From contig NZ_MRWE01000017.1 in assembly GCF_002093665.1 (NCBI RefSeq), positions 1 to 64,000 of the forward strand: DNA of 64,000 nucleotides, read 5' to 3'. The notes beneath the pieces were generated by a model. It made no database searches. It was not told the DNA's origin and saw nothing but the letters and a program-made list of their open reading frames with translations. Shown here piece after piece: positions 58,396 to 64,000 of the stretch. The position numbers and the translations under genes are program-made. This DNA comes from Rouxiella badensis. GTDB taxonomy: Bacteria; Pseudomonadota; Gammaproteobacteria; Enterobacterales; Enterobacteriaceae. Position 1 is the first letter of the stretch; each line of letters opens with the position of its first letter.

Positions 58396-59004
58396 TTACT
58401 TGCCCGCTTGCGCATTATCTTTCATGGCTGCCGTCACGGGCTGAGAGAGATCAGAAAAAATTTTCACCCGTTCAGCGACATGGCCCCTTTTTAGAATAAT
58501 TGACCGTTGGCCGTCATTTTCACCAGACTCTGCGGCTTTACGGCTATCAAGCCTGGCGTTAAACATTGTTTCGTCGTAAATTTTGAAGCGAGGCATCGGC
58601 TGTCGGTGCACAATGCTCTCCTCAAGCTGACGAGGCGTAAAGACGGGTTTGGTCCAGTTGACTTTATTATCCTCAGAAAGCGACCGCCTATACGCTATAC
58701 CGAAAATCCCCATCATCAGCACAGGCCTCAAGGTATTTACCGACAGCTTCTCTGCATCAGTTCCCTGAGTTCGGACAGCGGGATTGAGGTTTTGAAACTT
58801 TTCGCGCAGCTGCTGGAAAACCTTTTCATTATCATGAAATATTGGCAAGAAATTATTTTGCAAGGTCTTAATATTTGACGAAATACACTTGCTGGAATGA
58901 GTTAAATTACTAATTATTAATCCACAATTTTTACTGATGTTTTTTCTCGGCGTGCACTCCTTGATAATGTTGCGTATCGCAACACTAATTCCTCTGGCTT
59001 GCAT
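58396..59004 (-). CDS. Unknown protein paired with the SIM-motif protein
   Basis: A 202-residue protein I do not recognise, on the same strand and 118 bp before the previous gene's start. The first 70 residues are helical and polar with four cysteines. A hydrophobic stretch LMMGIFGIAYRR lies around residue 97. The second half contains FKIYDETMFNARL and GHVAERVKIFSDL. AAAGGA precedes the ATG. There is no signal peptide. The terminator of the upstream PTS gene (59066-59102) separates it from that transcript, so it should have its own promoter. Confidence 0.7.
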   Translation of the reverse strand: MQARGISVAIRNIIKECTPRKNISKNCGLIISNLTHSSKCISSNIKTLQNNFLPIFHDNEKVFQQLREKFQNLNPAVRTQGTDAEKLSVNTLRPVLMMGIFGIAYRRSLSEDNKVNWTKPVFTPRQLEESIVHRQPMPRFKIYDETMFNARLDSRKAAESGENDGQRSIILKRGHVAERVKIFSDLSQPVTAAMKDNAQAGK

Positions 59005-59065
59005 AATACGTCCTTTATATTTCCATTGAGTTTCCCAATATTACTCCGACTACCACTACCTAAAA

Positions 59066-59102
59066 ACAAAAAAAACCGCTCAAGCTAATTTATGAGCGGT
59101 TT
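59066..59102 (-). terminator. Terminator of the PTS IIBC gene
   Basis: Minus strand AAACCGCTCA and TGAGCGGTTT form a 10-bp stem (59073-59082 with 59093-59102) followed by a T-rich tail. It lies 25 bp after the PTS stop codon. Confidence 0.88.
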
Positions 59103-59127
59103 ATATTAAACTTAATTAACGAAACAA

Positions 59128-60738
59128 TTAACTCGCGAGCTCGATCTTCACATCATTGGCAATTTTTTCGACCTGTGGACCATAAATAACGTGCACGTCG
59201 TTTTGCGTCACGCGCTTAACGCCCATCGCGCCAGTGGTCATTAGCGTTTTATCCACCACCTGCGACATATCTTTGACTTTCACTCTCAGTCGCGTAAAGC
59301 AGCAATCGACGCTGTCGATGTTGCCTTCCCCGCCGAGGCCCTTGATGATGTTAGTGGTTTTCTCGCTGCCGGTCTGCGCGGTAGCGGTGGAAGGCACCGA
59401 TGACGATGGCATATCCTCACTTTCATCCTCACGGCCCGGCGTCTTGACCTGCATGCGGGTAATGACCCAACGGAACGAGAAGTAATAAAGCGGCGCGTAG
59501 AAAAGTCCCAGAATAAGCGGATACCACCAGTGGGTTTTTGTGCCACCGAGGATGCCGAAAATCACCCAGTCGATCGCCCCACCCTGCACATTACCGATCA
59601 TCACTTGCAGCAGTTGCATCAGCACAAAAGAAATCCCGGTCAACACTGCGTGCAGCAAATAAAGCACCGGTGAGACGAAGATAAAGCAAAACTCCAGCGG
59701 CTCGGTGATACCGGTAGTGAAAGAGGCCAACGCCCCCGCCAACATCAGGGCTTTGACGCGCGCCTTATGCTCAGGCTTGGCGCATTGGTACATGGCAAGC
59801 GCGGCGGCGGGCAAACCAAACATCATCACCGGGATTTTACCCTGCGCCAGGAAGCGTGTTGCCTGACGTGTCACTTCATCGCTAACGGCCCCCGGGTGAG
59901 ACAGGGAGGCATTAAAAATATTCAGCGCGCCGACCACGCTTTGATTATCGACGGTGGCGACGCCGCCAAGCGGAGTGAAGCGAACCGTTTCATTGATAAT
60001 ATGATGCAGACCGGTTGGAATAAGCAGACGCTCCGAGGTGGCATAGATAAAGGTCCCCACCTCGCCCGTGCGGCCAATCAGCTCACCGACCCACTGAATC
60101 CCAAGAGCAATAGATGGCCATACCAGCGACACCAGCACACCGACCACCGGCAAAACGACAATGGTCACGATCGGCACAAAACGCCTTCCGCCGAAAAAGG
60201 CCACCGCGGTGGGCAATACGATGGTGTAGAAACGGTTGTGCAGGAACATAGTGATAAGCCCGACCAGCACCCCACCGAGCACGCTCATGTTGTAGGTGAA
60301 GATGCCGAGCATGTTGGTGAATTCAGACGCATAGATAAGCGCCTGGCTGTTGGGCATACCCTGTGCGGTAAGGTATGCGACGCGGGTCGTTTCAGGGGTA
60401 ATATTTTGCGCTAACAGGCTGTAGTTAATGCCGACGTGCATGCCGATGAAACCGATCACTGCGGAAAAGGCGGCGGTCGCCTTCTCTGCATTGGCGAGTC
60501 CCATCGCGGTGGCGACGGCAAAAAACACCGGCAGGTTTGCAAACAGCGCACTGGAAACCTGTCGAATGAAGCCGATGACCAGTTGTAGCATCCTGACATG
60601 GGTGAAGGTATCTCCCGTCACGTTCGGGTTTTGTAATGCCGAAGCCAGCCCAAGAAAGATACCCGCCGCAGCAATAACGGAGATAGGCGTCATTAGCGCC
60701 TTGCCTAAATCATGAATTTTGCTTCCCAGATTTATCAT
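59128..60738 (-). CDS. PTS glucose/maltose-family IIBC component, MalX/GlvC-like
   Basis: A 536-residue sugar permease: a IIC membrane domain (residues about 1-420, ten or so segments, with GITEPLEFCFIFVSPVLYLLHA near residue 310) joined to a C-terminal IIB domain. The IIB phosphorylation cysteine is in SVDCCFTRLRVKVKD. The double Cys before TRLR resembles alpha-glucoside permeases such as GlvC. No IIA domain is present, so a cellular IIA (for example Crr) must supply phosphate. The ATG at 60738 is used; the upstream TTG extension adds five residues. The sugar is unknown. Confidence 0.9.
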   Translation of the reverse strand: MINLGSKIHDLGKALMTPISVIAAAGIFLGLASALQNPNVTGDTFTHVRMLQLVIGFIRQVSSALFANLPVFFAVATAMGLANAEKATAAFSAVIGFIGMHVGINYSLLAQNITPETTRVAYLTAQGMPNSQALIYASEFTNMLGIFTYNMSVLGGVLVGLITMFLHNRFYTIVLPTAVAFFGGRRFVPIVTIVVLPVVGVLVSLVWPSIALGIQWVGELIGRTGEVGTFIYATSERLLIPTGLHHIINETVRFTPLGGVATVDNQSVVGALNIFNASLSHPGAVSDEVTRQATRFLAQGKIPVMMFGLPAAALAMYQCAKPEHKARVKALMLAGALASFTTGITEPLEFCFIFVSPVLYLLHAVLTGISFVLMQLLQVMIGNVQGGAIDWVIFGILGGTKTHWWYPLILGLFYAPLYYFSFRWVITRMQVKTPGREDESEDMPSSSVPSTATAQTGSEKTTNIIKGLGGEGNIDSVDCCFTRLRVKVKDMSQVVDKTLMTTGAMGVKRVTQNDVHVIYGPQVEKIANDVKIELAS

Positions 60739-60797
60739 CTGCTTTTCCCTCAATGGCAGAGTTCAAAAAACACTCAACCTTGAGTAAAGGCGGATAA

Positions 60798-60815
60798 TGT
60801 ATAGCTGTATAGACA
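60798..60815. promoter_or_regulatory. Operator upstream of the PTS IIBC gene
   Basis: TGTATAGCTGTATAGACA has half-sites TGTATA and TAGACA (TGTNTA-N6-TANACA) and the same 18-bp length as the site in the promoter of the regulator at 56600. The first nine bases, TGTATAGCT, are identical. It overlaps the probable promoter spacer (minus -10 TACATT at 60801-60796). Confidence 0.7.
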
Positions 60816-60828
60816 AAGCGTTCAGGAC

Positions 60829-60844
60829 TATGAATAAGATCACA
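60829..60844 (-). promoter_or_regulatory. CRP site upstream of the PTS IIBC gene
   Basis: Minus strand TGTGATCTTATTCATA matches TGTGA-N6-TCACA with one mismatch. It lies about 45 bp upstream of the predicted transcript start, consistent with catabolite control of a sugar permease. Confidence 0.62.
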
Positions 60845-60930
60845 GTTTGTTAACAAATCGAAATGAGGCTACAATGTAGCTCTAGTGTTATCAGGATTAT
60901 GACAATGAGATTTTGTTCGAAATTGGGACG

Positions 60931-61066
60931 AAAAAAAGCCCACATCGGACAGTGGGCGTTGGGTTGCGATATACCGGGTTTAAACCCTCGGCTGCAACAA
61001 TGCAAATGTGAGAACTGCTCGCTCTCGCCTGCTACGTTAACGGCATTCATCTGATATCCGCAGAGA
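60931..61066 (-). ncRNA. Candidate FNR-controlled small RNA
   Basis: On the minus strand a strong intrinsic terminator, stem GCCCAC/GTGGGC and T7 (60957-60931), lies upstream of the PTS promoter elements and so cannot belong to the PTS transcript. About 135 bp before it are a possible -10 box TTTACT (61077-61072) and an FNR box. No known sRNA is recognised in the sequence. A 66-codon frame starting at 61050 reads through the terminator and is not credible. The 5' end is only inferred. Confidence 0.35.
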
Positions 61067-61103
61067 TTTAGAGTAAAGTCACTGTTAAAAAGTATGTCTC
61101 ACT

Positions 61104-61117
61104 TTGATCAAGATCAT
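61104..61117. promoter_or_regulatory. FNR box
   Basis: TTGATCAAGATCAT matches the FNR consensus TTGAT-N4-ATCAA with one mismatch. It lies inside a 10-bp inverted repeat AAAAAGTATG/CATACTTTTT (61087-61124). It is about 45 bp from the inferred start of the candidate sRNA, and some 290 bp before the RND adaptor gene. Confidence 0.62.
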
Positions 61118-61359
61118 ACTTTTTTGAATATGTGCAAATTTTTTAAAACAGAATTTCCTTCCGTGAAGTACCACCCAAGCAGTTTACAATGTTACTACTA
61201 GCCAACTATTAGTTTTTAAACCCAAAAAGACGCCTTTGTACACAAAAGTCACTGATGCGTTTGACTTTTATAGTCATGAATTTTTGAAACATTTAGCAAT
61301 ATCTAACAACCAAATGCTTACAGAGTGAATGGGTCTCCTCTCGTATAGTGGGGGACTTA

Positions 61360-61379
61360 TTGAGAATGATTGTTCTCAA
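61360..61379 (+). promoter_or_regulatory. Fur-box-like palindrome before the RND operon
   Basis: TTGAGAATGATTGTTCTCAA has perfect 7-bp arms and resembles Fur boxes (GAGAATGAT half-site). It lies between a -10-like TATAGT (61344-61349) and the adaptor start codon, where a bound repressor would block transcription. Another regulator of similar symmetry is possible. Confidence 0.55.
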
Positions 61380-61401
61380 CCCCCCTAAGAGAGTGAATTC
61401 T

Positions 61402-62535
61402 ATGCGCCTGAAGGTTCTTTCTGTCAGTACTGTGCTACTGCTTTCCGCTTGTGACGGGTCAAGTTCGGCCCCGCAAGCCGCTGCTCCAGCTCCTGCTGTT
61501 GAATATGTCACCCTACAATCAAAACCCGTTACCTTGACAACCAGTCTGCCTGGTAGAACCGATGCAGTGAAAACCGCCGAAGTTCGCCCTCAGGTCAGCG
61601 GCGTCATCCTGAAGCGTACCTTTGTTGAAGGTAGCGAAGTCAAAGCCGGTCAACAGCTTTATCAGATTGACCCTGCAACTTATCAGGCCGCATATGATAA
61701 AGCGCTTGCGACTTATAAAAGCGCTGCTGCGACCTCATCCCGCTACAAAGGTCTGGTCTCTTCCAACGCCGTCAGCCGTCAGGTTTATGACGATGCTGTC
61801 GCCGCCACCGGCGAAGCCGCTGCCGATCTCGAGACCGCACGCGTTAACCTGCAATACACCAAGGTTTATGCGCCAATTACCGGTCACATCGGTCGTTCTT
61901 CGGTTACCGAAGGTGCACTGGTAACCAGCGGTCAGACGACCGATCTGGCGACAATCAGCCAGTTGAACCCAATCTATGTTGACGTGAGTGAATCTTCTAT
62001 CAATTTGCTTAACCTGCGTCGCGCCCTCGCGGAAGGCAAACTGGCGTCAGCCGGTGCTAACGCGGCCAAAGTTCAGCTGACTCTTGAAGACGGTAGCCAA
62101 TACAGCCTGCCAGGTAAACTGGAATTCTCCGAAGTCACCGTGGACGAAGGAACAGGTTCCGTTACGCTGCGTGCGTCATTCCCTAACCCGGATGATGTCC
62201 TGCTGCCGGGAATGTTTGTTCACGCAACGCTGAGTCAGGCGGTTGACCAGAACGGTATTCTGGCGCCTCAGGAAGCTATTATGCACAACAACAAAGGCAA
62301 GCCTTACGTCTACATTGTTAACGCAAATAACACCGTTGAAGAGCGTGACATCACCACAGGTCCAATGATGTCTGGTAACTGGTTGGTCACTTCAGGCTTG
62401 AGTGCAGGCGATAAAGTCATCACTGACGGACTGCAAAACGTTCGCCCAGGAGCCAAAGTTAACGGCAGCGAACGCAAGGCCGCCGAACCTAAAGTGGACG
62501 CAAATCTGTCAATGACTGACCCATCCGCGCAATAG
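61402..62535 (+). CDS. RND efflux periplasmic adaptor, AcrA-like
   Basis: A 377-residue membrane fusion protein that links an inner-membrane RND pump to an outer-membrane channel. The signal peptide ends in lipobox LLSAC. The lipoyl halves ([31 protein letters not shown] and [20 protein letters not shown]) flank an alpha-hairpin, followed by beta-barrel and membrane-proximal domains. It resembles E. coli AcrA in all conserved blocks, but its short N-terminus and C-terminus differ. It lies 10 bp before the pump gene. No acrR-like repressor is adjacent, so it may be a second AcrAB-type system and not the main AcrAB. Confidence 0.92.
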   Translation: MRLKVLSVSTVLLLSACDGSSSAPQAAAPAPAVEYVTLQSKPVTLTTSLPGRTDAVKTAEVRPQVSGVILKRTFVEGSEVKAGQQLYQIDPATYQAAYDKALATYKSAAATSSRYKGLVSSNAVSRQVYDDAVAATGEAAADLETARVNLQYTKVYAPITGHIGRSSVTEGALVTSGQTTDLATISQLNPIYVDVSESSINLLNLRRALAEGKLASAGANAAKVQLTLEDGSQYSLPGKLEFSEVTVDEGTGSVTLRASFPNPDDVLLPGMFVHATLSQAVDQNGILAPQEAIMHNNKGKPYVYIVNANNTVEERDITTGPMMSGNWLVTSGLSAGDKVITDGLQNVRPGAKVNGSERKAAEPKVDANLSMTDPSAQ

Positions 62536-62545
62536 AGGAACACAG

Positions 62546-64000
62546 ATGTCTACTTTCTTTATTAACCGCCCGATATTTGCCTGGGTGGTCGCGATTGTCA
62601 TTATGATAGCCGGTGCGCTATCGATAATGAAATTGCCTGTTAACCAGTACCCAAACATTGCGCCGCCAGCCATCTCTGTTGCCGTAACCTATCCAGGTGC
62701 CTCCGCAGAGACGACCCAGAACACTGTGGTTCAGGTTATCGAACAACAGCTGAATGGTCTTGATGGCCTGCGCTACATCGAATCGCAAAGTGCCAGCGAC
62801 GGTAGTGCCACCATCATCGTGACCTTCGATCAGGGTACCGATCCGGACATCGCGCAGGTTCAGGTTCAGAACAAGGTTTCACTGGCCGAATCCCAGCTTC
62901 CTAGCGAAGTGGTCGACCAGGGTATCCGCGTTGCCAAATATCAGCAGAACTTCATGCTGGTTGTCGGTCTGGCGTCTACCGACGGCAAGATGAGCAACTC
63001 CGACCTGGGTAACCTGTTGGTGACCAAGCTGGAAGACCCTATCGTTCGTACTAAAGGCGTGGGTGACTTCCAGGTATTCGGCTCAGAATACGCGATGCGT
63101 ATCTGGCTGGATCCGGCCAAGATGTATAAGTACTCGCTGGTTCCAAGCGATGTGACTACCGCGATTTCTGCACAGAACGTTCAGGTTTCTTCGGGTTCAC
63201 TCGGCGGTCTGCCAACGATTAAAGATTCAAAACTTAACGCCACCATCATCGGTAAAACTCGTTTTACCAGCGTTAAACAGTTCCAAAACGTGCTGCTGAA
63301 AGTGAATGCGGACGGCTCTCAGGTTCGCCTGAAAGACATTGCTAACATTGATCTCGGCCCTGAAAGCTACTCGATTGCGGGGGCTTACAACGGCAGCCCG
63401 GCGACAGGTATTGCCCTGCGTCTGGCAACCGGTGCAAACGTGCTGGATACCGCTAACGCGGTTAAAGCGACGATCGACAACCTGAAGTCATCACTGCCGC
63501 AAGGCGTAGAAGTTGTGTATCCATACCAGACCTCACCGGTGGTGAGTGCATCGATTCATGAAGTGGTGAAAACCCTGATTGAAGCGATCATCCTGGTCTT
63601 CTTCGTGATGTTGCTGTTCCTGCAAAACCTGCGCGCAACGCTGGTAACCACGTTGGTTGTGCCCGTTGTTCTGTTGGGTACTTTCGGTCTGCTTAATGCA
63701 TTTGGCTTCTCGATAAACACCCTGACGATGTTCGGGATGGTACTCGCCATCGGCCTGTTGGTGGATGACGCCATCGTGGTGGTCGAGAACGTCGAACGTA
63801 TCATGCATGAGGAAAAACTGCCGCCGAAGGAAGCGACCATCAAGTCGATGTCGCAGATTCAAGGCGCGCTGTTCGGTATTGCCCTGGTGCTGTCTGCCGT
63901 ATTGATCCCGATGGCCTTCTTCGCGGGTTCAACCGGTATTATCTATCGTCAGTTCTCGATAACTATCGTTTCGGCGATGGCCCTGTCGGTACTGATGGCG
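62546..64000 (+). CDS. RND multidrug efflux pump, AcrB-like (3' end outside window)
   Basis: The frame is open from the ATG at 62546 (GAGGA six bases before) to the window edge, giving 485 residues of a protein normally about 1040 long. It begins [23 protein letters not shown], the first membrane helix of HAE1 pumps, followed by the porter domain ([29 protein letters not shown]). The proton-relay pair Asp407-Asp408 in [16 protein letters not shown] falls at exactly the AcrB numbering. It acts as an inner-membrane trimer driven by proton motive force. The second half, including the Lys of the relay, is not visible. Confidence 0.95.
   Translation, partial: MSTFFINRPIFAWVVAIVIMIAGALSIMKLPVNQYPNIAPPAISVAVTYPGASAETTQNTVVQVIEQQLNGLDGLRYIESQSASDGSATIIVTFDQGTDPDIAQVQVQNKVSLAESQLPSEVVDQGIRVAKYQQNFMLVVGLASTDGKMSNSDLGNLLVTKLEDPIVRTKGVGDFQVFGSEYAMRIWLDPAKMYKYSLVPSDVTTAISAQNVQVSSGSLGGLPTIKDSKLNATIIGKTRFTSVKQFQNVLLKVNADGSQVRLKDIANIDLGPESYSIAGAYNGSPATGIALRLATGANVLDTANAVKATIDNLKSSLPQGVEVVYPYQTSPVVSASIHEVVKTLIEAIILVFFVMLLFLQNLRATLVTTLVVPVVLLGTFGLLNAFGFSINTLTMFGMVLAIGLLVDDAIVVVENVERIMHEEKLPPKEATIKSMSQIQGALFGIALVLSAVLIPMAFFAGSTGIIYRQFSITIVSAMALSVLMA

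Noticed and set aside
60850-61050. 66-codon minus-strand frame in the gap before the RND operon
   Set aside because: It reads through the strong terminator at 60931-60957 and has only a weak ribosome site.
60958-61066. BglG-type antitermination leader for the PTS gene
   Set aside because: No ribonucleic antiterminator sequence overlaps the terminator at 60931-60957, and the PTS promoter, operator and CRP site lie downstream of it.

Overview
The window is chromosomal DNA of an Enterobacterales bacterium. Almost every protein in the backbone reads as a close relative of its E. coli K-12 counterpart, and the gene order syd-queF-ppnN-xni-rlmM-ygdD-gcvA/gcvB-ygdI-csdA-csdE-tcdA-mltA-metZWV-amiC-argA-recD-recB-ptrA-recC-ppdCygdBppdBppdA-thyA-lgt-ptsP-rppH-mutH-ygdR-tas-lplT-aas-omrAB-galR-lysA-lysR follows the E. 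coli segment near 61-64 min. It lacks sdaCB (between ppnN and xni) and the fuc genes (between xni and rlmM). Divergence and accessory content suggest a Yersiniaceae-type genus (Rahnella, Rouxiella, Ewingella or Serratia-like), but this is an impression and not a database result. Genus names are inference.

Layout. 1-11.1 kb: SecY quality control (syd), queuosine synthesis (queF), nucleotide salvage (ppnN), flap-type nuclease (xni), rRNA methylation (rlmM), the glycine regulator gcvA with its divergent sRNA gcvB, two small lipoproteins, the CsdA-CsdE sulfur relay with TcdA, and the lytic transglycosylase MltA. 11.3-11.8 kb: three initiator tRNA genes in an exact 167-bp tandem repeat. 11.8-28.6 kb: amiC, argA with paired ARG boxes, recD-recB-ptrA-recC, and a minor-pilin cluster in which ppdA carries an in-frame amber codon. 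28.8-40.2 kb: thyA-lgt, ptsP-rppH, a region with the location and DnaA boxes of DARS2, mutH, ygdR, tas, and the lysophospholipid pair lplT-aas.

40.2-50.7 kb: the two OmpR-regulated sRNAs omrA and omrB, followed by two insertions into the conserved galR-lysA neighbourhood. These are a BisC/TorZ-like molybdoenzyme beside omrB, and a complete lactose/cellobiose-family PTS locus (IIC, 6-phospho-beta-glucosidase, IIB, FadR-type regulator, acetyltransferase, with divergent IIA) between galR and lysA. The PTS promoter region carries three helically spaced operators and a central CRP site.

50.8-64 kb: lysR, then an accessory region. It holds a LysR regulator divergent from a secreted MBL-fold protein with a degraded metal site, a TPR protein, an SbmA/YddA-type ABC exporter, and a HutC-type GntR regulator that shares an operator with a MalX/GlvC-like PTS gene. 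Two A+T-richer genes of unknown function lie between that regulator and its PTS gene; one encodes a hydrophobic-acidic-serine motif resembling eukaryotic SUMO-interaction motifs. A candidate FNR-controlled sRNA precedes an AcrAB-like RND efflux operon, whose pump gene runs off the right edge.
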